A stretch of DNA of 64,000 nt from Micromonospora_J zhanjiangensis (GCF_042650605.1 NZ_JBHSBN010000019.1:1-64000), one strand, 5' to 3'. Shown: positions 46,123 to 54,436, counted from the stretch's first letter. A program made the numbers and translations. The notes: generated from the letters alone by a model not told the origin.

Positions 46123-46848
46123 ATGGACGCGGGGCACAGGCGCGAGTTGGCGCGAAAGGTCGACGCGGGCGAGCGGCTCGACCGCGCGGACGGCGCGGCG
46201 CTCTGGTCGGGTGACGACCTGATCTGGCTCGGTGGCCTGGCCCACCGGCGGCGGACCGCGACCAGCGACCGTCGGGTGCTGTTCCCGTCGGCCCCGACCG
46301 GCCTCCCCGCGTCCGGCGCGTCCTGGACGGAACACCTGGAGTCGCTGCGGGAACGGGCCCGCCGGTCGCCCGGGACGCGGCTCACCGCCGTCCTGCCCGG
46401 CCACGCCGCCGACGCGGACGAGCGGCTCGACCAGCTACTGCGACTGCGCGAGGTGCAGGACGAGACCGGTGTCCTGGCGGCCGTCGTCCTGGCCGGCCCG
46501 GACCGGGACGAGCCGGCCGATCGACCGGCCGACCAGTCGGCCGGGGAGTCGCCGGCCGGGTCGTTGCGTACCTTCGCGGTCGCCCGGCTGTTGCTCGACA
46601 ACGTCCCGCACCTGGCCTGCGACCTGGCCGGGCACGGACCGTCGCTGGCCCAACTCGCCTTCAACTTCGGCGTGGACGCGCTGGCCGGGGTGCCGGAGGG
46701 CACCGGACCCGAGGAACTGACCACGTTGATCTGGGACGCCGGCTTCCAGCCGGTCGAGCGGGACGAGGACTACCGGGTCGTCCGGGAGTACGAACCGCCG
46801 GCGCCGCTGGCCCGGCGCCGGTCCGAGCCGCAACGGGTGTGGGCCTGA
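46123..46848 (+). CDS. MqnE-like protein lacking the radical-SAM core
   Basis: 241 aa. The N-terminus (ELARKVDAGERLDRADGAAL) and the C-terminal half (GHAADADERLDQLLRLREVQ at 93-112; FAVARLLLDNVPH; AQLAFNFGVDAL; FQPVERDEDYRVVREYEPP) align with aminofutalosine synthase MqnE from memory. Between them, residues about 45-92 replace the ~150 residues that in MqnE hold the CxxxCxxC cluster and SAM-binding barrel. The whole protein has a single Cys (166), so it cannot bind a [4Fe-4S] cluster the usual way. The frame is intact and starts at ATG 46123 behind GAGGGGTGG, so it may be a retained non-catalytic protein rather than a fresh deletion. Confidence 0.75.
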   Translation: MDAGHRRELARKVDAGERLDRADGAALWSGDDLIWLGGLAHRRRTATSDRRVLFPSAPTGLPASGASWTEHLESLRERARRSPGTRLTAVLPGHAADADERLDQLLRLREVQDETGVLAAVVLAGPDRDEPADRPADQSAGESPAGSLRTFAVARLLLDNVPHLACDLAGHGPSLAQLAFNFGVDALAGVPEGTGPEELTTLIWDAGFQPVERDEDYRVVREYEPPAPLARRRSEPQRVWA

Positions 46849-46927
46849 CCGCCGTACGGGTGGCGCAGGACCGGTCCGGCCGGTCCGTGGTCGGGCGGTC
46901 GGGCTGCTCACGTACCCTCGGGACGTC

Positions 46928-47356
46928 ATGAGCGAGCAGAGCGAGCGGGGCGGATTTCCGCGCCGGGACGACGAGGGCCGCATCGCGGCCCTGCCCGACC
47001 TGGTCGGGGTGAGCCTGGCCGGCGTGGTCGTCGGGATCCTGGCGCTGGTGGTCTTCGACTGGGCCTTCGCGCTGGTCGGGGCGGGGCACTTCGGCCGGGC
47101 CAACGGCTGGCTCGCGGTGATCCTGCCGATCTGGTTGTTCGTCGACGACTTCCGGGCCTGGAGCTTCGGCGCGGCCCGGGTGGTCGCGGCGGCCCTGGCC
47201 GCGGCGGCCGGCGTGCTGGCCGGGTTGCTCACCGCCGGTGCGGCGAACGCCCTGCCGCCGTTGGGCTCCGGCAGCCTCGCCGCGGCGGTGTTCGCCCTGG
47301 TGTACGCGGTGATCTGGTTCCCGGTGGTCCGGTGGCTGGCCCGCCGCACCGGCTGA
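46928..47356 (+). CDS. Small four-helix membrane protein
   Basis: 142 aa. A charged N-terminus (MSEQSERGGFPRRDDEGR) precedes four hydrophobic segments (about 23-50, 58-75, 80-107, 113-135). I recognise no domain. It stands between the MqnE-like gene and a DUF4229 gene on the same strand, 79 and 27 nt away, an order I associate with menaquinone loci of actinomycetes. ATG 46928; the ribosome binding site is weak. Confidence 0.75.
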   Translation: MSEQSERGGFPRRDDEGRIAALPDLVGVSLAGVVVGILALVVFDWAFALVGAGHFGRANGWLAVILPIWLFVDDFRAWSFGAARVVAAALAAAAGVLAGLLTAGAANALPPLGSGSLAAAVFALVYAVIWFPVVRWLARRTG

Positions 47357-47383
47357 GTCGCAACGGCTGAACGGAGAAGACGG

Positions 47384-47713
47384 ATGAGTCCCGCGGTGAA
47401 GTACACGCTGGGCCGGCTCGGCCTGTTCCTGGTGGTGTTGGCGGCCCTGTGGCCGGTCGAGCTGAACCTGTTCGTCAAGCTGCTGGTGGCGTTGGCCTTC
47501 TCGGCGACGGCCTCGTTCTTCCTGCTGCGCCGCTGGCGGGACGAGACGGCCGAGCAGTGGGCCGGCTCGGCGGCCCGGCGCAGGGCCGAGAAGGACCGGC
47601 TGCGCTCGGCGCTGGCCGGTGACCCCGGACCGGCCGGCGCGGGCGACGGTGGACCCGCCGACTCCCGACCGGTCGGCGAGGACGACGATGGATCCTCCCC
47701 CGGGCGCCGTTGA
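47384..47713 (+). CDS. DUF4229 family two-helix membrane protein
   Basis: 109 aa. AVKYTLGRLGLFLVVLAALW and LFVKLLVALAFSATASFFLL form two helices, followed by RRWRDETAEQW and an acidic, disordered tail, the DUF4229 pattern. Function unknown; the family usually sits near menaquinone genes. ATG 47384 follows GGAGAAG. Confidence 0.85.
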   Translation: MSPAVKYTLGRLGLFLVVLAALWPVELNLFVKLLVALAFSATASFFLLRRWRDETAEQWAGSAARRRAEKDRLRSALAGDPGPAGAGDGGPADSRPVGEDDDGSSPGRR

Positions 47714-47728
47714 CCGAGGGAGGATCCA
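47689..47728. terminator. Perfect 11-bp inverted repeat between convergent genes
   Basis: TGGATCCTCCC (47689-47699) and GGGAGGATCCA (47718-47728) pair across 18 nt. The left arm overlaps the last codons of the DUF4229 gene and the right arm ends 18 bp before the peptidase stop, so it could end both transcripts. Confidence 0.6.
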
Positions 47729-47746
47729 CCGGGCTCCGTTACCGGC

Positions 47747-49087
47747 TCACCAGTTGGTCGAGCCGGCCACCTTCGGCCAGGGCTTCCACCACGGCTTGAT
47801 CAGGTACGCGATGCCGCCGGTGCCGCTGGAGACCTTGCCGCTGGCGTTGATCCGCTTGGTCCGCTGCCAGATCTGCTCGAACTGGGCGCGCTTGTAGACG
47901 TTGCGCACGGCGTCGTCGGAGGACGAGGCCGGGTCGTTGACCACCACGTCGCCGTCGGCGGTGAAGCCGACCACCACGAACAGGTGGCCCGAGGTGCCGT
48001 AGTTGGCCCCGTCCAACTCGCTGGCCAGGAACGACTGGCTGGTCACCACCGGGATCCCGGCGGCGATGAAGCGTTCCACCTCGTCCAGCGAGTGCAGCCG
48101 GGTCACCTTGGCGTCCAGCCCCGGGTACGAGGCGGCGTAGGCGGTGTTGAACGGCCAGTTGCCGGCGCCCTCGTACTGGTAGTCGTAGGTCATCCGGGCG
48201 GCGTGGTCGACGGTCGGGTCCGGGTAGCTCGGGTCGACCCAGGAGGTGTCCTGCGCGGACGGCTTGCGCCCCCAGTACTCGACCACCATCTCGGTGGAGG
48301 TGGGCGAGCACCAGGCCTCGCCGCCGCCGTCGTACTCCGGGTAGTGGCCGCGGTGGATGTTCTGCGAGTAGCGCGGTACCGCCAGCTCGGTGCCCCAGGC
48401 GATGTGGCCGGCGCTGGCCGGGACGGTGAACCGGTCCGGCACGGCGGAGGCCATCGCGCCGAGGGACCAGACCCGCGGCGCCCGTAGCTGGTCGGGCGCC
48501 CGGTACAGGGTGAGCCGGAGCTGGTACGCGCGCAGCAGCACGCCGGCCGCCGCGTCGTCGATGGAGAACGTGTCGGTCCAGATCGACGAGTACGGGTCGC
48601 CCTGCCCGTCCACACTGGTCCGCTTGATGTCCTGGTCGCCGGAGGCCCAGCGGCCCATGACGTACCACGGGGTCGTTCCGCCGGTGTTGTAGGTGCCCTG
48701 CAGCTCGACCTGGATCCAGGTCCCGGCCGGGGTCTCGGCGTTCCACGACGCGACCAGTTCGGTCGCGTCGAAGCCGACCCGGGTGACCGGCGAGGTCCAG
48801 GTGGCGTACTTCCAGGTCCGGGTGACGCCGGTGTGCGGGTCGGTGTAGTCGGTGCTGCCGGCCGGCCGCAGCATGGTGATCCCGGTCCGGACGCCGGGGA
48901 TCGCGACGGTGCCGTCGTGCGTGCCGCCGCGCCATTCCGGATAGCTGTCGGTGGCCTGCCAGGTGATCTGCTCGTCGTGGCTCACCGGGGGCGCGGCGGC
49001 CGCCGGGCTCGGGGCCGCCATGCCGAGCAGGGTGAGGGCGGTGGCCGCGGCGAGGGTACGTCCGCCGGCCCGTGCGTGTATGACCAT
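47747..49087 (-). CDS. Secreted C39-family-like peptidase
   Basis: 446 aa. Signal peptide about 1-32 (ALTLLGMAAPSPAAAA). Residues about 40-240 form a beta-rich accessory domain; about 245-440 are a C39-like papain fold with Cys in GGEAWCSPTSTEMVVEYW, His in SGHLFVVVGF and Asp/Asn in VNDPAS. The absence of an ABC exporter fusion sets it apart from bacteriocin-processing C39 peptidases. ATG 49087. Its upstream region is shared with an M14 remnant. Confidence 0.87.
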   Translation of the reverse strand: MVIHARAGGRTLAAATALTLLGMAAPSPAAAAPPVSHDEQITWQATDSYPEWRGGTHDGTVAIPGVRTGITMLRPAGSTDYTDPHTGVTRTWKYATWTSPVTRVGFDATELVASWNAETPAGTWIQVELQGTYNTGGTTPWYVMGRWASGDQDIKRTSVDGQGDPYSSIWTDTFSIDDAAAGVLLRAYQLRLTLYRAPDQLRAPRVWSLGAMASAVPDRFTVPASAGHIAWGTELAVPRYSQNIHRGHYPEYDGGGEAWCSPTSTEMVVEYWGRKPSAQDTSWVDPSYPDPTVDHAARMTYDYQYEGAGNWPFNTAYAASYPGLDAKVTRLHSLDEVERFIAAGIPVVTSQSFLASELDGANYGTSGHLFVVVGFTADGDVVVNDPASSSDDAVRNVYKRAQFEQIWQRTKRINASGKVSSGTGGIAYLIKPWWKPWPKVAGSTNW

Positions 49088-49215
49088 CAGAACTCCGCGG
49101 GTACGGGGGATCGGGTTCTGCGGTCACTATCCCGCCTGGAGGGAAGTTTCGCCAGAGTCCACGAAGTAGAAACTCTTTGCCAATGACGATCACTTCGGCA
49201 TGACCCCAAGGGAAG

Positions 49216-49335
49216 GCATGTGCTCTGGCCGTTCGGCTGGACCACCGCCAACACCCCGACCGGGATGACGGCGGACCAGTACAACACCTTCGCCACCATC
49301 GGCCGGCAGATGGCCGCCACCAACGGCTACACCCC
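49216..49335 (+). pseudogene. Remnant of an M14 zinc carboxypeptidase gene
   Basis: The frame from 49220 reads [20 protein letters not shown] then [19 protein letters not shown], which matches the C-terminal part of secreted M14 carboxypeptidases. Nothing of the preceding catalytic domain and nothing after NGYTP is present. It is a 40-residue scrap upstream of the cobalamin riboswitch. Confidence 0.65.
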
Positions 49336-49385
49336 CCGGCTGGCCTGCGGGAGGCCCCGGTCACCGAACGGTTCTCGATCAACAT

Positions 49386-49512
49386 CTCCGGGTGCCGGTG
49401 CGCTACCGTGCTACCCGACTGCACCGCAGCGAAGCCGGTGGAAAACCGGCGCTGTCCCGCAACTGTGATGCCGGCCCGGGTCCCGGGCCGGACGAGCCAG
49501 GTCGCCTGCGGC
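49386..49512 (+). promoter_or_regulatory. Cobalamin (B12) riboswitch aptamer
   Basis: GAAGCCGGTGGAAAACCGGC (49431-49450) followed by GCTGTCCCGCAACTGTGA is the core of the cobalamin aptamer, and GAGCCAGGTCGCCTGCGG (49494-49511) is the B12 box. Downstream, CCTGTCGG (49581-49588) pairs with CCGACAGG (49608-49615), and CTCCT (49600-49604) can pair with the ribosome binding site AGGAGGA (49613-49619), so B12 binding likely blocks translation of the importer. Confidence 0.93.
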
Positions 49513-49622
49513 GCGGTCGCGAACAGCGCCTTCGAGGAAGGGCGCCTCGCAGGCGGAGCGCCCCGGACACCCGCGGCGCCCCTGTCGGCGAAGCACCAGC
49601 TCCTCGACCGACAGGAGGACCG

Positions 49623-50540
49623 ATGAGCAGACGTACGTCCGCGTTCCTGACCGCCGCGATCACCGCGGCGGCCCTCACCCTCGGTGCCTGCGCCGACAAC
49701 CGGCCCGAACCGGCCGCGAGTGGCGACACCGCGGCCGCGTTCCCGGTGACGGTGGGCAGCGTCACGCTGGCCAAGCGGCCCGAGAAGATCGTGGTGCTGT
49801 CGCCGGCCGCCACCGAGACGGTCTTCGCCATCGGCGCCGGCCAGCAGGTCACCGCCGTGGACGACCAGTCCAACTACCCGGCCGACGCACCGAAGAGCAA
49901 GCTGTCCGGCTTCCAGCCGAACGCCGAGGCGATCGCCGAGAAGACTCCCGACCTGGTGGTGATCTCGAACGACACCAACAAGATCACCGAGCAGCTCACC
50001 AAGCTGAAGGTCCCGGTCTACCTCGCGGCGGCGCCGAAGACGCTGGACGACGCGTACCGGCAGGTCGACGAGCTGGGCCGGCTCACCGGGCACGCCAAGG
50101 AGGCCACCGACCTGGTGACCCGGATGAAGGGCGACATCGACAAGCTGGTCAAGGACCTGCCGCAGCGGACGACGAAGCCGACGTACTACTACGAGCTGGA
50201 CCCGACGTACTACACGGTGACCAGCCGCACCTTCATCGGCTCGCTGTTCGCGCTGGCCGGCCTGACCAACGTCGCCGACACCGCCGGCGGCGGCGACTAC
50301 CCCCAGCTCTCCGCGGAGGCGCTGATCAAGGCGAACCCGGACTTCGTCTTCCTGGCCGACACCAAGTGCTGCCAGCAGTCCGCCGCGACGGTCAAGGCGC
50401 GGACCGGCTGGGCCGGAATCAGCGCGGTGAAGGGCGACCGGATCGTCCCGCTCGACGACGATGTCGCGTCCCGCTGGGGACCGCGGGTGGTTGACCTGGT
50501 CCGCGCCATCGTCGAGGCCGTCGCCAAGGTGCCGGCGTGA
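49623..50540 (+). CDS. btuF: Cobalamin ABC transporter substrate-binding lipoprotein, BtuF-like
   Basis: 305 aa. Lipobox LTLGACADN with Cys23. A type III periplasmic-binding fold: EKIVVLSPAATETVFAIGAG, AEAIAEKTPDLVVIS, and KGDRIVPLDDDVASRWGPR. By sequence alone it could bind an iron siderophore; the B12 riboswitch just upstream makes cobalamin or cobinamide the better guess. ATG 49623 follows AGGAGGA. It heads a three-gene importer operon. Confidence 0.9.
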   Translation: MSRRTSAFLTAAITAAALTLGACADNRPEPAASGDTAAAFPVTVGSVTLAKRPEKIVVLSPAATETVFAIGAGQQVTAVDDQSNYPADAPKSKLSGFQPNAEAIAEKTPDLVVISNDTNKITEQLTKLKVPVYLAAAPKTLDDAYRQVDELGRLTGHAKEATDLVTRMKGDIDKLVKDLPQRTTKPTYYYELDPTYYTVTSRTFIGSLFALAGLTNVADTAGGGDYPQLSAEALIKANPDFVFLADTKCCQQSAATVKARTGWAGISAVKGDRIVPLDDDVASRWGPRVVDLVRAIVEAVAKVPA

Positions 50541-50552
50541 CGAAGGCCCGCC

Positions 50553-51734
50553 GTGACCGCGGTCGGTGAGGGTCCCGGTCAGCCGACCGGGATCCCCACC
50601 CCGGCACCGCCGCGGTCCGACCGGCCCGGCCCGGCGGGTCGGCCGCCGGGCCGTCGCCGGGACCGGACCGATCCGGTACGGCCGGGCCGGCCGGCCGGGC
50701 TGCGACCCCGCTGGCTCCTGCTCGGCGTGCTGTCGGTGCTGGTCGCCGGGCTCGCCGGGCTCGCCTTCGGGCCGGTCAGTCTGCCCCCGGGCAGCGTCGC
50801 CCTGGAGGTGGCCAACCTGCTGCCGGGCGTCCACCTGCGCAGCGGGCTGACCGAGCAGGAGGCGGCCATCGTCACCCAGCTCCGGCTGCCCCGGGTGGTG
50901 CTCGGCCTGCTGGTCGGCGGGATGCTCGCCCTGGCCGGCGGCTGCTACCAGGGCGTCTTCCGCAACCCGCTGGCCGACCCGCACCTGCTCGGGGTGGCGG
51001 CCGGTGCGGGTCTCGGGGTGACCGTGGTGATCACGCTGCGGCTCGGCGGCACCGGGGACGTGACCGCGGACCTGCCGGCCACCGTGCCGCTGGCCGCGTT
51101 CGTCGGGGCGACCGGGGCGGTGCTGCTGACGTACCTGCTCGGGGCGGCCGGCGGGCGGGACCGATCGCCGGCCACGCTGATCCTGGCCGGGGTGGCGGTG
51201 TCGGCGTTCCTGGCCGCCGGGCAGACGTACCTGTTGCAACGGCACGCGGACGCGATCCGCGAGGTCTACAGCTGGCTGCTCGGTCGGTTGGCCACCGCCG
51301 GCTGGCACGACGTGCTGCTGGTGCTGCCGTACGCGGCGGTCACCGCCGTCGTGGTGCTGGCCCACCGGCGCGAGCTGGACGTGTTGTCGGTGGGCGACGA
51401 CGAGGCGGCCAGCCTGGGCCTGCACCCGCAACGGTCCCGGTACCTGCTGGTCGCCGCCGCGTCGCTGGGCACCGCCGCGGCGGTCTCGGTGTCCGGGCTG
51501 ATCGGCTTCGTCGGCCTGATCGTCCCGCACACGGTACGGCTGCTCGGCGGGGCCAGCTACCGGTCCATCCTGCCGTTGTCGCTGCTGTTCGGCGGCGCGT
51601 TCCTGGCTCTCACCGACGTGCTGGCCCGCACCGCGGCCGCCCCGGTGGAGATCCCGATCGGGGTGGTCACCGCCTTCTTCGGCGCGCCGTTCTTCGTCCT
51701 GGTGCTGCGCACCGCGAAGCGGGTCCTGACATGA
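50553..51734 (+). CDS. btuC: Cobalamin ABC transporter permease, BtuC-like (FecCD family)
   Basis: 393 aa, about ten helices. LRLPRVVLGLLVGGMLALAG and YQGVFRNPLADPHLLGVAAG are FecCD signatures; IGFVGLIVPHTVRLLGG is the ATPase-contact region. The first 60 residues are a Pro/Arg-rich cytosolic extension, longer than in E. coli BtuC. GTG 50553 lies 12 nt after btuF. Overlaps btuD by 4 nt (ATGA). Confidence 0.92.
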   Translation: MTAVGEGPGQPTGIPTPAPPRSDRPGPAGRPPGRRRDRTDPVRPGRPAGLRPRWLLLGVLSVLVAGLAGLAFGPVSLPPGSVALEVANLLPGVHLRSGLTEQEAAIVTQLRLPRVVLGLLVGGMLALAGGCYQGVFRNPLADPHLLGVAAGAGLGVTVVITLRLGGTGDVTADLPATVPLAAFVGATGAVLLTYLLGAAGGRDRSPATLILAGVAVSAFLAAGQTYLLQRHADAIREVYSWLLGRLATAGWHDVLLVLPYAAVTAVVVLAHRRELDVLSVGDDEAASLGLHPQRSRYLLVAAASLGTAAAVSVSGLIGFVGLIVPHTVRLLGGASYRSILPLSLLFGGAFLALTDVLARTAAAPVEIPIGVVTAFFGAPFFVLVLRTAKRVLT

Positions 51735-52600
51735 CCGGACCGATCGTCCCTCCGCCCAACGTGCCCGATCGGCCGGCTGCCACGCCGACCGTGCCCGGTC
51801 CGCCGGCTGCTGTCGAGGCCGCCGCGCCCGCCGTCGCGGTCGCCGGGTTGCGGGTCACCCTCGGCGGGGTGCCGGTCCTGGCCGGGGTCGACCTCACGGT
51901 GGCGGCCGGCGAGTGGGTCACCGTGATCGGTCCGAACGGCGCCGGCAAGTCGACCCTGCTGCGCGTGGTCGGCGGCCTGCTGACCGCCACCGCCGGGTCG
52001 GTGGCCCTGTTCGGTACGCCCGGCGGCCAGTTGCGTCGCCGCGAGCGGGCCCGGGTGGTGGCGACCGTGGCGCAGTCCCCGGTGGTGCCGCCCGGCATGA
52101 CCGTGTTCGACTACGCGCTGCTCGGCCGTACCCCGTACATCGCCCCGCTGGGCCGGGAGTCGGCCGCCGACCTGACCGCCGTACGGGGGGTGCTGGACCT
52201 GCTCGACCTGGCCCGGTTCGCCGACCGGGCGCTGGCCACCCTGTCCGGCGGCGAGCGGCAGCGGGTGTTCCTGGCCCGGGCGCTGGCCCAGGGCGCCACC
52301 CTGCTGCTGCTCGACGAGCCGACCAGCGCCCTGGACATCGGCCATCAGCAGGAGGTGTTGGAGCTGGTCGACCGGCTGCGCCGGGAGCACGGGCTGACCG
52401 TGCTGGCCACCATGCACGACCTCTCGGTCGCCGGCGAGTACGCCGACCGACTGGTGCTGCTCGACGGCGGTCGGGTGGTCGCGGCCGGTCCACCCCGCGC
52501 CGTCCTCACCGAGGAACTGCTCGCCGTCCACTACCGCGCCCGCGTCCGCGTCATCAACGGCGGCCACGGCCCCCTGGTGGTCCCGGTCCGCGCCCCCTGA
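51731..52600 (+). CDS. btuD: Cobalamin ABC transporter ATPase, BtuD-like
   Basis: 289 aa. Walker A GPNGAGKSTLL, signature LSGGERQRV, Walker B LLLLDEPTSALD, switch His in TMHDLS. A 35-residue Pro/Ala leader precedes the domain. It powers the BtuC permease; start ATG 51731 overlaps the btuC stop. A hairpin (52625-52649) and a 21-bp palindromic element follow. Confidence 0.92.
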   Translation: MTGPIVPPPNVPDRPAATPTVPGPPAAVEAAAPAVAVAGLRVTLGGVPVLAGVDLTVAAGEWVTVIGPNGAGKSTLLRVVGGLLTATAGSVALFGTPGGQLRRRERARVVATVAQSPVVPPGMTVFDYALLGRTPYIAPLGRESAADLTAVRGVLDLLDLARFADRALATLSGGERQRVFLARALAQGATLLLLDEPTSALDIGHQQEVLELVDRLRREHGLTVLATMHDLSVAGEYADRLVLLDGGRVVAAGPPRAVLTEELLAVHYRARVRVINGGHGPLVVPVRAP

Positions 52601-52624
52601 CCGGACCCCCACCCGCCGGGTGGT

Positions 52625-52649
52625 CGGGGCGCACGAGGGGAGCGCCCCG
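52625..52649 (+). terminator. Hairpin after btuD
   Basis: CGGGGCGC (52625-52632) and GCGCCCCG (52642-52649) form an 8-bp stem with a 9-nt loop, 25 nt past the btuD stop. Confidence 0.55.
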
Positions 52650-52672
52650 CCCACCCCTACCCCCTGACCCCC

Positions 52673-52733
52673 GTTGATCATGAAGTTGTTGTCACCCCGT
52701 TCGGCGTGTCGCGACAACAACTTCATGATCAAC
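52673..52733. repeat. Palindromic intergenic element with 21-bp perfect arms
   Basis: 52673-52693 (begins GTTGATCATGAAG) and 52713-52733 (ends CTTCATGATCAAC) are exact reverse complements over 21 bp, with a 19-nt spacer. The arms are AT-rich against this genome. It lies between convergent btuD and ABC-2 permease genes. I recall similar GTTGATCATGAAGTTGT elements in many intergenic sites of Micromonospora relatives, so it is likely a dispersed REP-like sequence that may serve as a bidirectional terminator. Confidence 0.85.
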
Positions 52734-52767
52734 GCTTCAGGGCCGGGGGTGGGGTGGGTGGGTGGGG

Positions 52768-53505
52768 TCAGTGGAAGCGGCGGCCCTCGTCGCGGCGGTA
52801 GGCCAAGACGGCGAGCGAGCCGAGCAGCACGATCCAGACGCCCAGCATGGCCAGCGACAGCGGGCGAACCGGGAAGTCGGAGACCGCCGCCCACATCAGC
52901 TCGACGGCGCCCCGGGTGGGCAGGAACGGCGCGATCGTCTCGATGAAGCCGGGTGCCCGACCCGGCGCGGAGAGCAGGCCCCCGCCGAAGGCGAGCGGGA
53001 AGAAAACGATCTGGGCCACCGCGATCGCCGCCTTGCTCGGCAGGGCGTACCCGATGGTCAGGCCCAGCAGGGTGAACGGCACCGAGACCAGCAGGATGGT
53101 GCCGAGCGCCGCCAGCAACGCGCCGGCCGTGATCGTGGCCGCGGTGGCCACCGCCGCGATGACCACCACCGGTATCAGCGAGATGAAGGTCAGCACCAGA
53201 CCGGCCAGCACCCGTCCGGCGAACCGGGGCAACGGCCCGACGGGCAGGGTCCGGGTGTACGGGTCCCAGGGCTGCGCCCGGTCCTCGGCCACCCCGATGC
53301 CGTACTGGAAGATGTTGGCGCTCATCACCGCGAAGGTGACCATCGACGCGGTGGCCAGGGTGGCGCCGCGCGGGTCGTCACCGGCGAACGGCACCACGAA
53401 GAAGAGCATCGAGGCGGCCGGGAAGAACGCGCTGCCGACCACGGCGATCGGGATCCGGACGGTCTCCAGCAGCTGGTATCTGGCGTGTACGAGAGCGAGT
53501 GGCAC
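52768..53505 (-). CDS. ABC-2 type transporter permease
   Basis: 245 aa, six helices. LALVHARYQLLETVRIPIAV at the start, then FFPAASMLFFVVPF, a loop with EDRAQPWDPYTRTLPVGPLP, FTLLGLTIGYALPSK and LPTRGAVELMWAAV, which fit ABC-2 membrane subunits. It works with the ATPase encoded just upstream, exporting a drug, lipid or peptide that cannot be named from sequence. ATG 53505. Confidence 0.88.
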   Translation of the reverse strand: MPLALVHARYQLLETVRIPIAVVGSAFFPAASMLFFVVPFAGDDPRGATLATASMVTFAVMSANIFQYGIGVAEDRAQPWDPYTRTLPVGPLPRFAGRVLAGLVLTFISLIPVVVIAAVATAATITAGALLAALGTILLVSVPFTLLGLTIGYALPSKAAIAVAQIVFFPLAFGGGLLSAPGRAPGFIETIAPFLPTRGAVELMWAAVSDFPVRPLSLAMLGVWIVLLGSLAVLAYRRDEGRRFH

Positions 53506-53521
53506 GGCGGTTCCCTCCGGG

Positions 53522-54436
53522 TCAGGCGGCCAGCGGCTGGTCGCCGCGGACGGTGTCGGCCAGCGGCTGGTCGCCGCGGGCGGTGATGGTCAGGAATGCC
53601 TCCTCCAGCGAGGTGGGCCGGACCTCCAGCCCGGAGAAGGCCGCGCCGGTGCCGACCAGGTCGCGGACCAACTGGTCCGCGTCGGCGGTCAGCAGGTGGG
53701 TACGCCCCTCGGCCCGCTCGACGCCGAGCACCCCGGGCAGGTCGGGCAGCTCGGCGGTGGTCAGGCTGACCCGCCGGACGCCGACCAGGCCGCGTACCGC
53801 CTCGACGGTGTCCTCGGCGAGCACCCGGCCCTGGCCGATCACCACCACCCGCTGCGCCAACGCCTCGATCTCCTCCAGGTAGTGGCTGCTGATCAGCACC
53901 GTCCCGCCGTCGGCGTGGAACGACCCGATGGCGTCCCACAGCGCGCGGCGGGCCTCGACGTCCAGCCCGGTGGTCGGCTCGTCGAGGACCACCAGCCGCG
54001 GTCGGCCGACGAAGGCGAGCGCCACGGCCAGGCGCCGCTTCTGCCCGCCGGACAGCCCGCCGGTCTGCTTGCGGTGCTGGTCGGCCAGGCCGAACCGGTC
54101 GAGCAGTTCGGCGCGCGGCACCGGGTCCGGGTAGTGCGCGGAGACGAAGTCGACCACCTCGCCGACCCGGAGGGTGCCCGGCAGGCCGGTCTCCTGCGGG
54201 GTCATCCCGAGCAGGCGGCGCCGGGCCGGATCGCGGGGATCCCCGCCGAACAGCTCGATCCGGCCGGCGGTGGCCCGACGCAGGCCGACGAGCAGGTTCA
54301 GCAGGGTGCTCTTGCCGGCGCCGTTCGGCCCGAGCAGGCCGGTCACCGTGCCGGCGGGGATGTCCAGGTGGACGTCGTGCAGGGCGGTGACGTCGCCGTA
54401 CCGGCGGGTGACGCCGATCGCGCGGGCCAGGATCAT
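53522..54436 (-). CDS. ABC-2 type transporter ATPase
   Basis: 304 aa. Walker A LGPNGAGKSTLLNLL, signature LSGGQKRRLAVAL, Walker B LVVLDEPTTGLD, switch His in ISSHYLEEIEAL. The C-terminus ends in RGDQPLADTVRGDQPLAA, a 10-residue duplication caused by a 22-bp direct repeat (53528-53549 and 53558-53579). ATG 54436 overlaps the stop of the upstream regulator. Confidence 0.93.
   Translation of the reverse strand: MILARAIGVTRRYGDVTALHDVHLDIPAGTVTGLLGPNGAGKSTLLNLLVGLRRATAGRIELFGGDPRDPARRRLLGMTPQETGLPGTLRVGEVVDFVSAHYPDPVPRAELLDRFGLADQHRKQTGGLSGGQKRRLAVALAFVGRPRLVVLDEPTTGLDVEARRALWDAIGSFHADGGTVLISSHYLEEIEALAQRVVVIGQGRVLAEDTVEAVRGLVGVRRVSLTTAELPDLPGVLGVERAEGRTHLLTADADQLVRDLVGTGAAFSGLEVRPTSLEEAFLTITARGDQPLADTVRGDQPLAA

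Noticed and set aside
52674..52946. Small open frame beginning in the palindromic element
   Set aside because: Starts inside the inverted repeat and runs antisense to the ABC-2 permease; no coding signal.
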